A stretch of 64,000 nt of DNA from Peronospora farinosa (taxonomy: Eukaryota; Oomycota; Peronosporomycetes; Peronosporales; Peronosporaceae), in the NCBI GenBank assembly GCA_947646735.1, contig CANTFK010000159.1, positions 154,788 to 218,787 on the forward strand, read 5' to 3'. Made by a program: the position numbers and the translations under genes. Shown here in pieces: positions 44,988-55,817 of this stretch. The first letter of the stretch is position 1; every line of letters begins with the position of its first letter. The notes below the pieces were generated by a model, which worked only from the letters and a program-made list of their open reading frames with translations, did no database searches and was not told where the DNA came from.

Positions 44988-45240
44988 TGTTAGAAAAAGG
45001 CACGGTTGAAGTTACAGTTGAGGAAACGGCTGACGACTTAGGAAGGCGTTCGAGGATCAGTTGAGCGATTGATTGGACAGGTGCGTGGATGGGTGATTGA
45101 TTGGACAAGAGTGATGGAGAACAAGAACAACTAGTCCATCATGCTAGCACGAAAAAGATAACACTAATAACAATGTCAGAATCCTTTTATCACAGTGCCG
45201 CCGACTTCCTCTCTACAGCTTGCATCATGGCAAGCGAACA
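44988..45240 (+). repeat. 5' LTR of Copia
   Basis: 253 bp, TGTTAGAAAAAGG to CAAGCGAACA. The polyprotein frame is already open inside it from an ATG at 45101. Confidence 0.94.
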
Positions 45241-48200
45241 GGTTATGAGCCCAAGACGGGAAGAAAACGACGACACCAACGCGGCACAGGCGCCGCCGGC
45301 AACCGGTTACGAAAGGGCCGCGGCCGCGCCTGCTACGGTCGTCTCTCCTACCGCTCACGCAAGGAGCCCGGAGCCTGACGCACTGGAGAGGGTCCTCAAG
45401 ATGCTCACGGGCATGTACTTGCGAATGCAGAAGATAGAAGCATCCCAAGCACGCATGGACGAAGACGAGCGCATGCGTGGCGCTCACGAGAGCGAGCTGT
45501 TCCGATCAGAGCTCGGGGCGGACTTCGCAGGGCGACTCCACGGCGGCGCAATGGAGCTTGAGGACTTGCACGATCGGCAGTCTCAGCAGCAATTGCGGCG
45601 TGCACCAGCGCGGCTCGAAGACCTACGGATGCGAGCGAAAGAGCAGCTGCAGCAGCGTGCTGATCCGTTGCCTCAGCCGCCTGCCCCATTGCCACCATAC
45701 CAGCCGGCACCAGTGCCTCAGACGATGCCGGCAGCTCCAGGGCAGCCAGTACAGCAGCAGCAACAAGTAATGCCGATGCAGTATCGCACTCCGGATGCCA
45801 GGCAGCGCAAGCTGGCGATCCGCAAGTTCGATGGCACTGAGGTGTACGTTGGACTCGGGTCCGGCTTCTTCGACTGGGGCAAGACGTTTTGGCGCCAGGT
45901 CGACATGGCACAGGAGTCTTGCGGTTTCCTGTGGAGCGAGAATGTGAAGACTGACGTGATCGGGCAGTACCTCACTGGCACTGCCGAGCGGTATTTCAGT
46001 AAGCAGGTCGACACGTGGTGGGCCGTGCTGCCTACATTGCAGTACGTGATGCAGCGCATGCTGGACACGTTCAAGACGACGATAACCGCCGCTCAAGCGA
46101 TGAAACTCTTCACGGCGAAGAAAGAAAGCAAGAGATCCTGGCCAGAACACTACTTGTATCTGGTCGCTGTCAGCGACGCTGCGGGCGGCGCTGAGCAGCA
46201 TGTTCTGGACAACATCGTGCGCTACGCCTCGTCTGAGCTGTCTACAATACTCATGGCGAAGTACCAGACGCACCGCACCGACTACCTCGTGCACGCGGAA
46301 GAGCTCGCGCACTTCGCGCAAGCAATCGAGATGGAAGCTAGATCAGGAAGATCCTTCGGGAAGGAGGTCGTCGCGCACGTGGACGAGTCCGTGTCGCGCA
46401 AGGAGACACGCACTTGCCACGGGTGTGGGAAGGTCGGCCATCTAAAGAAGGACTGTCGCAGCAAGAAGAATGACGACAAGAAGAGGGGCAGAGGCCCAAA
46501 AGACGGCGGCAGCATCACGCTAGCTGTTGGTGAAGGAAGAGGTCGCAACGGCTCGCGCGCCACCGGTCAAAGCCTGGCGATGGCGATTGGTGACGACAGC
46601 GATGACGAAGATGACGACTGGATACTCGATAGCGGTTCCAGCCGCCACCTTGTGAACGACGCAACCCTGCTGCGCGACGCGAGGGACTGCGATCAAGAGT
46701 GCCGCTTGGCAGATGGGGAGACCATCAAGTTAACGCAAGTCGGAAGCGTCGTGCTGACTGTGCTCGCGAGAGGACAGCAGCAAGATGTGACGCTGACGGA
46801 CGTGTATCTGGCGCCCGAGTTATCGCGCAACATCATGTCCTACGGTAAGCTCGAGATCAAGGGTTTTGGGCTCGTCTACGACGGCGAGTCGCGCGTGTTG
46901 GCACGAAGCAGCAATGGCCAAGTCGCGTTCGATGTGGCGATGGACCACAATGTGTTCTACGTCCAGACAGTTGCAGCGGCTCGCGAGCGACGAGCGCCTA
47001 GAGACGCGCTCATGGCGATCCTGACGAGCCAGGCAGCTCCGGAAGAACCCGAGTCGGACACGCAAAGCGGCTCGCTGCTGCACTTCCACCAAAGGCTTGG
47101 GCATCTCGCGTACGACACCGTCGAGCGCATGGCGAGAGACCCCGCGTCCGGCATCGTGCTAACGGATCGCAAGCGCCCGACGTGCATCTTTTGCGCACAG
47201 GGCAAGCAAACAAGGAACGTGCAGTCGAAGAAGGACACTGGATCAAACTCGCCGATCGACAGAGTTGGCGGGGTGATCTGCTCAGACCTCAAGGGTCCGA
47301 TGACCCCGAAGGATCGATTGCACAATCGTTACCTTGTCAACTTTGTCGATCATAAGTCGAACTACTGTCGCGTCTTCCTGGCGCCTACAAAGGACAAGGC
47401 GGCTAAGAAGTTTGAGCACTTCCTCGCGTTCTTTGAGCGCCAGTTCGACTGCCGGATCCACGTGCTACGCACTGATGGCGGCGGCGAATACGCGAATGTA
47501 GACCTCTTCTGCAAGCGAACGGGCGTCGCGCGGCAGATCAGCGAGGCGAGGAATCAGGCGTCAAACGGCAAGGCCGAGCGCATGCACAGGACGATCCTGA
47601 ACATGGCGCGCAGCATGATCTTTGCCAGCCGACTGCCATTGACGTTTTGGGGCGATGCGGTTGAGTACGCGGCGTACATCCTCAACCGCAGCCCAACGAG
47701 CGCGAATGCGAAGCGCGCGTCGCCGATCGAGGTACTGACGAAGCAAGTGCCGGATCTGCGCGACATCGTCGCCTTTGGCTCTATCTGCTCGGTCTACCGT
47801 GACCCAGGCAAGAACTCACTCGCGCAGCGCGCACAAGTCGGCGTGATCATTGGGCGGAGCGACGAGACTAAGGGCTTTCGTGTCTTCCTCCAAAAGGAGA
47901 ACAAGGTCACGATCACGCAGCATGTGCGCAACGTCGAGACGCTCAGCGCAGAGCAGAATGGTCAGCTGCAGCGCGCGCTCGAGTATGAAGATCAAGCCGT
48001 GGAGCCAGCGGCAACAGCAACAACAAGCAAAGAGTTGCCGGCTGCTGACGATGCCGCATCGCCGACGATACGCAGCGGCAAGAAGAAATCGAAGTCGTGG
48101 ACACGCGCGGCTCACCGGACGCGCGGCGCTACCAAACGCGCACATGCGGCCGCCCATCAGGAGGAGCCAGCTGGCGACGACAGCGTGGTGGCTCATGTGT

Positions 48201-49816
48201 ATGAGTGCGATCCCAAGAACTACGGTGAAGCGCTACGCAGCACTAAGCGTGAAGGCTGGGAAAAGGCCATGCGCGAAGAGCTCCAAGCCCTAGAAGACAA
48301 TGGCGTGTGGCGCTTGATCAAGCGACCTCCGGGCAGCAACACTCTGCACACGAAGTGGGTTTTCAAGACCAAGACCGACGCGCACGGTGAGATAGAGCGC
48401 TTGAAGGCTCGACTGGTCGCCTGCGGCAACGAGCAAGTTTTTGGGGTCGACTACCAGCTTACATTTGCGGCTGTCATGGACATGTCGACCGTGAAGGTGA
48501 TCTTGGCGCTTGCGGCGATATGGGGTGTCCCAGCAAAGCATGGCGACATCCCCAACGCGTATGTCAAGGCTGACAAGGAAGCGCACTTGGAAATACTACT
48601 CCAGGTGCCGCAGGCAATGACAATCGATCAAGACGCGCTCAAGATGGTAGGCGCAGCGACAAAGAAGGAAGTAGTGCTGCAGCTACGAAAGAGCCTGTAC
48701 GGCCTCAAGCAAGCTGGCCGACTCTGGAGCCAGCTCCTGCACGCTCGACTGCTCGAAGCCGGCTTCCGGCAATGTATTTCCGACATGTGTCTATACTACC
48801 AAGTCGAGGGTGGACAGTTGGTCATCGTGGGCGTCTACGTCGACGATCTACTTGCTACCGGCACGGACGCTGCAGCCGTCGACCGATTCTTCGTCAAGCT
48901 CGGCAGCTTGTCGATCAAGGACCTCGGCACCGTTAGCAAGTTCCTCGGCATGCGTGTCACGATTGATAACAGTGGCGGCTACGTGCTTGACCAGGCCGAG
49001 GCGATCGGCGAGCTCCTGCGTGAGCATGGGCTCGAGGATGCAAACCCGACGAAAGCACCAATTGGGGCTGACTGCTACGACGTGCTACCAGATGACAGCG
49101 CGCTGCTCACCGAGACTAAGGTGCAGAAGGCGCCAACAATCAAGACGTTCCAGTCCCTCGTCGGCAGTCTTCTGTGGATCGCGCGTTGCACACGGCCGGA
49201 CATTGCGTTCGCCGTGCACAAGGCGACGCGTCAGACTCATCAGTCGCGACTCCACGATATGAAGCTTGCCAAACGCATCGCGCGGTACCTGAAGGGGACG
49301 CGGGACTACAAGCTTCGGATGGAACCAGCGAAGCACCTCGACGGCAAGATCCAGCTCGAGGCGTGCTCGGACGCCGATTTTGCGGCGGAAAAGAGTGACA
49401 GAAAGTCCTTGACTGGCGGCATCATCCGCCTGACCGGCATGCCGGTCAGCTGGACGTCGAAGAAGCAAGGCGGCGTCTCGCTCTCGACGATGGAAGCGGA
49501 GTTCGTCGCTGCATCGGAGCAGGCGCGCGAGCTTCTTGGTATCAGGGAGATGCTAACCGAGATCGGTAAGCCGCCGGCGCTACCGATGGTACTCCACGTC
49601 GACAATCAGGCGGCACTGAAGCAGCTGGCAGGCGAGGCGTCATCTCTAAAGGCCAAGCACATCGATGTTCGCACGAAGTTCGTGTGCGACTTCGCTCGAC
49701 GCGGGATCATCGTGTCGCAGTACGTCCGCACGGAGCAACAACTAGCGGATCTTTTGACGAAGGCGCTAGATGCAGTCAAGCTCGCGGCGCTGTGTGAGAT
49801 GATCAGCCTAGGTTAG
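45101..49816 (+). CDS. Copia gag-pol polyprotein
   Basis: A single 1571-codon frame; translation could start at 45101 (in the LTR), 45226 or 45245 (within the primer site). Gag fills about residues 50-450, with a Gln/Pro-rich part and the zinc knuckle [14 protein letters not shown] (about 439-452). Protease: [12 protein letters not shown] (about 506). Integrase: [10 protein letters not shown] and CIFC zinc region, then D (DLKGPM, about 729), D (LRTDGGGEY, about 790) and E (NGKAERMHR, about 825). [21 protein letters not shown] and YVDDLLATG (about 1246). RNase [19 protein letters not shown] (about 1423), STMEAEF and [10 protein letters not shown]. All catalytic residues are present and there are no stops, as expected of an active element. 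Confidence 0.96.
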   Translation: MDKSDGEQEQLVHHASTKKITLITMSESFYHSAADFLSTACIMASEQVMSPRREENDDTNAAQAPPATGYERAAAAPATVVSPTAHARSPEPDALERVLKMLTGMYLRMQKIEASQARMDEDERMRGAHESELFRSELGADFAGRLHGGAMELEDLHDRQSQQQLRRAPARLEDLRMRAKEQLQQRADPLPQPPAPLPPYQPAPVPQTMPAAPGQPVQQQQQVMPMQYRTPDARQRKLAIRKFDGTEVYVGLGSGFFDWGKTFWRQVDMAQESCGFLWSENVKTDVIGQYLTGTAERYFSKQVDTWWAVLPTLQYVMQRMLDTFKTTITAAQAMKLFTAKKESKRSWPEHYLYLVAVSDAAGGAEQHVLDNIVRYASSELSTILMAKYQTHRTDYLVHAEELAHFAQAIEMEARSGRSFGKEVVAHVDESVSRKETRTCHGCGKVGHLKKDCRSKKNDDKKRGRGPKDGGSITLAVGEGRGRNGSRATGQSLAMAIGDDSDDEDDDWILDSGSSRHLVNDATLLRDARDCDQECRLADGETIKLTQVGSVVLTVLARGQQQDVTLTDVYLAPELSRNIMSYGKLEIKGFGLVYDGESRVLARSSNGQVAFDVAMDHNVFYVQTVAAARERRAPRDALMAILTSQAAPEEPESDTQSGSLLHFHQRLGHLAYDTVERMARDPASGIVLTDRKRPTCIFCAQGKQTRNVQSKKDTGSNSPIDRVGGVICSDLKGPMTPKDRLHNRYLVNFVDHKSNYCRVFLAPTKDKAAKKFEHFLAFFERQFDCRIHVLRTDGGGEYANVDLFCKRTGVARQISEARNQASNGKAERMHRTILNMARSMIFASRLPLTFWGDAVEYAAYILNRSPTSANAKRASPIEVLTKQVPDLRDIVAFGSICSVYRDPGKNSLAQRAQVGVIIGRSDETKGFRVFLQKENKVTITQHVRNVETLSAEQNGQLQRALEYEDQAVEPAATATTSKELPAADDAASPTIRSGKKKSKSWTRAAHRTRGATKRAHAAAHQEEPAGDDSVVAHVYECDPKNYGEALRSTKREGWEKAMREELQALEDNGVWRLIKRPPGSNTLHTKWVFKTKTDAHGEIERLKARLVACGNEQVFGVDYQLTFAAVMDMSTVKVILALAAIWGVPAKHGDIPNAYVKADKEAHLEILLQVPQAMTIDQDALKMVGAATKKEVVLQLRKSLYGLKQAGRLWSQLLHARLLEAGFRQCISDMCLYYQVEGGQLVIVGVYVDDLLATGTDAAAVDRFFVKLGSLSIKDLGTVSKFLGMRVTIDNSGGYVLDQAEAIGELLREHGLEDANPTKAPIGADCYDVLPDDSALLTETKVQKAPTIKTFQSLVGSLLWIARCTRPDIAFAVHKATRQTHQSRLHDMKLAKRIARYLKGTRDYKLRMEPAKHLDGKIQLEACSDADFAAEKSDRKSLTGGIIRLTGMPVSWTSKKQGGVSLSTMEAEFVAASEQARELLGIREMLTEIGKPPALPMVLHVDNQAALKQLAGEASSLKAKHIDVRTKFVCDFARRGIIVSQYVRTEQQLADLLTKALDAVKLAALCEMISLG
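45241..45255 (+). other. Copia primer binding site, half-tRNA(Met) type
   Basis: GGTTATGAGCCCAAG directly follows the LTR. It is complementary to a tRNA anticodon arm with a CAU anticodon (CTTGGGCTCATAACC), not to a tRNA 3' end. Drosophila copia uses the analogous GGTTATGGGCCCAG site, primed by a cleaved tRNA-Met half. The site includes an in-frame ATG of the polyprotein. Confidence 0.75.
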
Positions 49817-49842
49817 GACGGTAAGTCGTAGCCGAGGAGGAG

Positions 49843-50095
49843 TGTTAGTAAAAGGCACGGTTGAAGTTACAGTTGAGGAAACGGCTGACGACTTAGGAAG
49901 GCGTTTGAGGATCAGTTGAGCGATTGATTGGACAGGTGCGTGGATGGGTGATTGATTGGACAAGAGTGATGGAGAACAAGAACAACTAGTCCATCATGCT
50001 AGCACGAAAAAGATAACACTAATAACAATGTCAGAATCCTTTTATCACAGTGCCGCCGACTTCCTCTCTACAGCTTGCATCATGGCAAGCGAACA
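49843..50095 (+). repeat. 3' LTR of Copia
   Basis: 253 bp, TGTTAGTAAAAGG to CAAGCGAACA, followed by the GAACA duplication. It differs from the 5' LTR at two visible sites. Confidence 0.94.
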
Positions 50096-51223
50096 GAACA
50101 CAACTACTTATTTGCATTAACGCTAGTAGATTTCCATCACTTATATATTCAATTAGTAATATGTATCAGGTATAGCAATAAATTTCGTCGGACATCCATT
50201 TATAGAAATGGGTATCACGACTAGAAAATTTGTATAGTAAAAGTTAGTCCATCATGCTATATCTCGCTATATAATTAAATGGAAAATGCATTGAACGACG
50301 GGTACACATTGAGTTTCATACCCATCACTATAACCTTAGCCGACCCGGTATTTTTAGTAAATGATGCATATATATATTACTTCGCACTGTCGGAACGACC
50401 GGTGAATGCCCTAACGAAACGCTGCGTTAAAGTTGCCCATATACTATTAGCGTAATCTACTAGCAATTTGCTGCGTTTAAAATCCCTATATATACTACTT
50501 CCCACCGTCATAACGACGGGTGAATACGCTAATTTGTTGCAAAACTTTTATTGATTTCTACTAATAAGCAAACAGATTTCCGTAACAGATCTCAGCATCA
50601 AAAAAACTGTTTGACCAACATTCAATTTTTTAGAAGCAAAAAAACTTATATATATGGTCTACGGTCACCTTTCCGTCGGAATGACGGGTATACATCCGAG
50701 CAAATTGGGGCGTTTAACATGCCAATATTTTCTACTTTGCACCATCAGAACGAAGGGTGGACACCATAAAAGAGGTGGGTCGATGAAACATGGTTCAATT
50801 GTCTATCGATCCACTAGGGTGTAGGTATTATCTAAAAATAAATAATTATATATTAACGCGTTAAAGAAATTCGTCAATTTGTACCCGGTGGAACGACGGG
50901 CTTACATTGGCCTGAGTACTGACTTTGATACTTAGTAATTTACCGGAGTCAACCAGATATTTTAACGCAAAGTGATGGGCATATCTACTGTCAGCGTATA
51001 ATTGGCGCACCTATTCGTCGGACCTTTCCGTCGCAACGACCGAAAGACACCCTTACTAATTTTGCACTAACGTAAGCAGATTCGGTAAGCAGATTGGTGT
51101 CACTGTTATATAGATTAGTAATACCCACCACTTTACAGAAAAAACCAGACAATCTAAATAATAGGAAATGGGTATTTCATTTACAGGTACAATGTCCGTC
51201 GGAACGACGGGTACATACCCTAG

Positions 51224-51734
51224 TCTATATAATAATATTTTATTGTCTGTCCGGGCGATCCTTTTCCGGCATTCGGATTGGCTACTTCTGCATTATTCGC
51301 TAATTTTGGATTGGCTGATTTTGCATAATAATACGAGCAGGTCTACAGGCTAAACTTTGCATCAACAATGCTGTAAAAAAGACCAACAGATATGTATCAA
51401 AGTATGAGGTTTAGCAATGAATCCGTCGAACATCTATATTTAAAAATGGTTAGCATGACTGAAATCTATATCGTAAGATCTCTATAATAAAATTAGTTTC
51501 GTCGTGTAATATACTGGAAATTTACGGAACGACGGGTACACGTTCACCTTCACACCCATCAGTTTAACTTATATGACTGATTATACGAAAATCTAATATA
51601 AATTATATAATTGGCCTGAATACACATTGACTTTTTTTTGATACCTATTAATTAACCTAATTTTAACTGATATTCTAAGCAAAGTGATTGACCAATGTAG
51701 GGGTATCCGTCGGAACGACGGGTAAATACCCTCG
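51224..51734 (+). mobile_element. Helitron-type unit E (511 bp, shortened)
   Basis: Starts TCTATATAATAATATTTTAT and ends with the hairpin CCGTCGGAACGACGG and ACCCTCG, then T. It lacks most of the interior of the other units. Confidence 0.64.
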
Positions 51735-51783
51735 TATCACATAGAATTTTACTACATATAAATCTACTACTGCTTTGTTAATA

Positions 51784-51915
51784 TGTAACGATGGGTGCCA
51801 TCTTTATAGATGCGTGCAAGCTTCAATATATATAAGCTCGCTTAACGACGTAACTTAGACCTGCCCGTTAAGTATCGCATACTTAACGGGTACGTGTAAC
51901 TTTGAGCCCGTTACA
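51784..51915. mobile_element. Short 132 bp LTR-like or TIR element
   Basis: Begins TGTAACGATGGG and ends GAGCCCGTTACA, with 7 bp inverted ends TGTAACG/CGTTACA. The end resembles that of the inner Gypsy LTR (GCCCCGTTACA). Inside is a perfect 11 bp stem hairpin, CCCGTTAAGTA-TCGCA-TACTTAACGGG (51864-51890). No target duplication is seen. It could be a solo LTR or a small MITE. Confidence 0.4.
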
Positions 51916-52248
51916 GTAGGAGGAGGCCAAGGGTGGTCAAATTTGGGGGTAGAGTGCCTGTCTTTTTCATGGTTGGGAGGCCCTTTTAAATGAACTCTTT
52001 CCCCTTTACATGTAAATCTCACCCACATTCAAAAAACAAATCATGCATATATTCCTATATCGTGACGCTACTTCTGATGCCGGTGCCAATGCCCGTACAA
52101 TGGCAAGACATGTCTAGCCAAATTGGTGAGTCCGTCCAAAGGGGAGGGGGTACTCCTCTAGGTAAAAAAGTGGAAATTGTTTTTGCGCGCGTTGGTGAAA
52201 GCTGTCAAGATTAATCGATACGATGCGCAGTGTAGATTCTACGCAGAA
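51916..52248 (+). pseudogene. Left part of a disrupted host-like reading frame
   Basis: After a CTCCTCTAG that could be an intron acceptor (about 52160), a frame with helix-like content (WKLFLRALVKAVKINRYDAQ) runs up to the target site of the first LINE. It stays open when the LINE and one target duplication are removed, continuing from 55501 as LCKTARSEKILKHLAIHLP to a stop near 55629. Gene identity is unknown. Nothing else is recognised in 51916-52150. Confidence 0.35.
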
Positions 52249-55200
52249 ATATGGTGGTGGAAACAGACTGTCTATTTACCGTTTATGGTTTACAAGATTT
52301 CTGAAAAGTCCTCAGCCATTCCGGTACCCCCGGAGTTGTCTCCTGGCGGTTACGTGGGCTATGCAGTACCGGCTGCCGGATGTTGATGGTGTATCGGAAC
52401 ATTTCCGTTGCTAGGCGAAGGTAGACGCCTTTGCTCACATCTTTATCCCTTTGTTGTTCCCTGATAGCGACCGCTCGGAGTTGGCGAAGAAGGACTTGTT
52501 TGACTTCCGCTACCTCTTGCTCCGTGGACGCACTTTCCTGCTTATGAATACTTCTGTTTCGCTGAATCCAGAGCATGGTCACGCATACGGAGCACGCTAT
52601 CCACCATATTCTTTTCCAGGCCCGTCCAACGATGTCACTTTTGTCTGGGAACATATGCTCAATATCTGCCCGCACTCTCGGAGGTAGCTCCGGTGCTGCG
52701 CGCGATAATGCTGCTTGTTTGTACAACTCCATTTGGGCGGATGATACCTCCGATCGCGTCCACTGCGTGATGATGTATGCCCAAGACTTGGATGCTCCGA
52801 CACAGTCCCAGAGGATATGCAGGAGTCCTTCGTGTTGCCCGATGCAGGCCAGATGCCTCTTGCACGTCGAGTCCATGTCGCGTCCCGGAAAGTACAGGTT
52901 CAACTGATGAGTAGCTACTCTGTAGCATACCCAGACCTGGTATTCCGTGAGAGTGTGTCCGTGATCCCAGAGTTGTGCCGGTGACTGCGACATCGGGAAG
53001 TGGTTACCGTCCTGTGAGCCGTCTCGTTGATGTAGCCTAGTAATTACCGCCGTAAGTGCTGGATGAAGCTTTCGTTTGGCGCGATGGAATCGTTGGCGTT
53101 GAAGCGCCTTGAATGCGTGCATGTTGTTGATGGAAGGTGGGAGACTCCATGGAAACCCATGTAGCAGCGGATGCGCTGTGAATACAAGCGCCGTGTTGCG
53201 TGTTTTCTGTTGTAGATCCACCAGCTCCTGTTGATCAGCTTCTGGCACATCGGTCATGTGATCAATGATCCAATGGAGTCCGTCGTTGGCTTGATGGAGG
53301 ACGATAAGGGCGTGGTTGCCGCCGGCGTGTGCTTTCTGGCGCCCGTGTGTGACCCCCTGGTCCAGCAATGTCCAGGTGTACATGTTCAATACCTCCGGCC
53401 CGTTCCGCAGCGTAAGCTGAGCCGGTATTTGCATTTCTTCTGCTTCGTGCAGATAGGGACTTGCCATTAGTATGGCTGTTGCCCATAGCCCTAGTTTAGG
53501 CAGCGTGTGGTAAGTATTCAGTTTCGTTGTTGGGACCCGAATACGGTAATCCAGCGTTGACACTCGCCGAATGTGTAGCTCAGCTAGCGTGCAGGCGGGT
53601 AGTAGTGGATATTTCTTTGTTGATAGCATAATCCCCTTGTCATCTATTATCCAAGGATTCTGATCCCACCTGTAAGTCGCCCAAAAGTCTTTGTGCTCCT
53701 GGGTGTACATGTTTGTAATAGTCGGGATATCTTCATAATATTGGAGAAGTAAATCCTGGTCCGACCTGGTGGCCACGAGGTGCGTCACTAGGCGCTTCAA
53801 AATTCCATCACGATGCTGTTTAATGATCGTCCATTCTTCTGACGTCGGTGCGATCCACGCGCTTAATTCCGCTCTGATTTCCGGTTGTGGAGCCATTAGC
53901 GTGCTGTTTCTACCGGCTTTGGGTGATGCCGGTGAGATTCTCCACATAGCTGAGTCCTCCATATCTTGAAATGACCACGCTGCCCAAGCATAGAAGTAGC
54001 GATCGCGTTTCTGAATCAGCCACTTCATCGCATGCTTAAGATTTTGAGTGCATATGGCGACGTCTATGGAGACGAGCCCTATCCCCCCGCCCCGCGTGGT
54101 GTGTATAGCAGGCCTGGATTGACCTTGTGTCTGCTGTTGCATGTAGACGTGGTGTGATGCCACACAAATTGCTTCTGTATGTTGTGCAGTTCTGCTCGAG
54201 CCCATTGCGGGAGCCGGAAGACAGCAGCTGTAAATAAGACTGCTGGTAGCATGACAGCATTCAGTAGCAGTATCCTCACGGCGACGCTGGTTGAGAGGCT
54301 TGCCGCGGTGGCTAGACGCTTTCTGACGTTTCGAATCCGTAAGGCCCAATTTGCGTCAACCAGGTCTCCAGTCCCCACCTGGTACCCTAAATACCTAGTC
54401 GTTTGACCATGACGGAGTACTAAAATTCCTTCATAATCGGAGATTGCGACCGCTGTATTGAGGAAAATCAGTACACTCTTTGCTGGTTGTACAGACAGCC
54501 CTGAGAGCTCCCCGAAGCGATGAACGATGCTCATTACCTCCGGTATCTGCCCCGCGTGGTGTAAAAAAACCGTCGAATCATCAACAAAAGCGGAGAATTT
54601 TTGTTCCTGGGTAGGAATGCCTGGATGCCGCAACCCCCGTATCTGGGTACTTTGCAGTAGTGCGATTGCTAGTATTTCTGCCACGAGAAGAAAAAGTAGT
54701 GGTGCTAAGGGACAACCCTGTCGGATGCCCGTGAGTACGGGAATCGGGTCGGATAATATCCCATTGACTACAAATCGGGCGGTAGTGTTACGGTGGAGGT
54801 TCCGAATCATTGTAATGAAGGACTCCGCAAACCCGAAATACCGCATAACTTCAAATAAAAAATCGCGCGAGACCGTGTCATATGCCTTGCGAAAATCCAG
54901 CAATAAAATTGCTCGACTATCCGCAGGCTCCAGGTCCGGTTCGCGTTGCGCCGTTAAAAGGTGTGCCATCATCATCATGACTGTTTTAGACATTTGTCTT
55001 CCGTGTACAAAACCTTGTTGAGTGTCTTGGATAGGAACCCCTAACACTTTTTGTACGCGATGAGATAGTACCTTGGCGACGACTTTGTAGCCTGACTGTA
55101 GCAACGCTATCGGTCGACAATCCATTGCATCCGCCGAATCCCCCTTCTTCCGGAGCGGGATGATTAATCCCTCCAAAAAGGAGGCTGGTGGCGTTCTTCC

Positions 55201-55486
55201 CTGCAGTATGTCGTTGCCTATCGTGACGAGTGCCGGTGCAAGTAGTGCTTGATAGTCCTTAATGAAATTGTTGTTGAGCCCGTCCGGCCCAGCCGCTTTA
55301 TGTCGGGAGAGCGACGTGGTGGCCCGGAGGACCTCTGCCAACGAGATAGGTTCCATGAGTATCTCGTTGTCGTCCTGGGTTAGGATACGATCGGTTGGCA
55401 TGGTTATAAAGTCTTGTAACGCCTGTTTGAGAGTTGCGGCGGGTACAATACTGTGAATGTGACAGAGAATTGGCCGCCACTCGGAT
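52249..55486 (-). mobile_element. L1-like LINE 1, 5'-truncated
   Basis: A 3238 bp element on the minus strand flanked by a perfect 14 bp target duplication, GATTCTACGCAGAA (52235-52248 and 55487-55500). It lacks ORF1 and the endonuclease domain because of 5' truncation. No poly(A) tail is present; the 3' end reads ...CCACCACCATAT. Confidence 0.92.
52283..55484 (-). pseudogene. Truncated LINE ORF2: reverse transcriptase and C-terminal domain
   Basis: The frame from about 55484 to 54079 contains RT motifs ([83 protein letters not shown]). A one-base shift in the G-rich GGGGCGGGGGG tract (about 54085) leads into a second long frame to 52283. That frame holds the thumb and C-terminal region with a CxxC-like zinc module (CKRHLACIGQHEGLLHILWD) and ends WLRTFQKSCKP. 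Apart from truncation this is the only lesion I see. Family: L1-like, by RT motif order. Confidence 0.88.
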
Positions 55487-55500
55487 GATTCTACGCAGAA

Positions 55501-55801
55501 TTATGTAAGACGGCTCGATCGGAGAAAATACTTAAGCATTTGGCGATCCATTTACCTTTGGTTTGTTCGTTTAAAGAGTCGATTATCGCAAAGAGGTGGA
55601 AGACCCTGCAAACGTGTCTGAAGCGCTGATTGACAGGATGCGGGTCGATTGAGAAGAAAAGATGAGGCATATATGGATGACACCCTCGGACAAGAAGAGA
55701 CAGATACATTGCAGGGTGATGATGACACCACGGTTCTGGCTGCGCAGAAGTTCGTTTAAAATCTGTGACATTTTGTCAAGGATGATACGTTTGTGCAAGC
55801 T
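55501..55801. other. Spacer between LINE 1 and LINE 2
   Basis: The first 130 bases continue the disrupted reading frame noted left of LINE 1. The remainder has an acidic frame (DDTLGQEETDTLQGDDDTTV, about 55675-55735) ending in a stop. No family is recognised. Confidence 0.4.
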
Positions 55802-55817
55802 AATCATGCCAAGCTTA

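Larger units (their letters stand above)
44988..50095 (+). mobile_element. Intact Ty1/copia element
   Basis: A 5108 bp element with 253 bp LTRs (TGTTAG...GAACA), exact target duplication GAACA (44983-44987 and 50096-50100), a half-tRNA-type primer site, one uninterrupted polyprotein frame and a purine tract (GCCGAGGAGGAG) before the 3' LTR. The LTRs differ at two visible positions. It is inserted in Helitron-type unit D. Likely autonomous and recent. Confidence 0.96.
44122..51223 (+). mobile_element. Helitron-type unit D, interrupted by Copia
   Basis: Starts TCTATATAATAAAAGAATAC like unit A and ends ACCCTAG. Without the Copia (44988-50095 and one GAACA) it is about 2.0 kb and more diverged than A-C. 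Confidence 0.66.
37216..51734 (+). mobile_element. Head-to-tail array of five Helitron-type units
   Basis: Units begin TCTATATAATAA and end with a hairpin (CCGTCGGAACGACGG), a short spacer and CCCTAG or CCCTCG, and abut directly. These are Helitron-like marks: 5' TC, 3' hairpin about 10 bp before CTAG. The array as a whole sits between A (37215) and T (51735), as expected of A^T insertion without target duplication. No Rep/helicase frame is present, so the units are non-autonomous. One unit contains the Copia element. Confidence 0.72.

Noticed and set aside
45623..46321. 232-codon minus-strand frame opposite Copia gag
   Set aside because: Opposite to an intact high-GC gag frame with a zinc knuckle; composition is that of a shadow frame.
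37216..51734. Plain satellite DNA as the explanation of the 2.2 kb repeats
   Set aside because: Defined TC and hairpin-CTAG ends, unit length differences and the A/T flanks fit Helitron-type elements better, though the point remains open.
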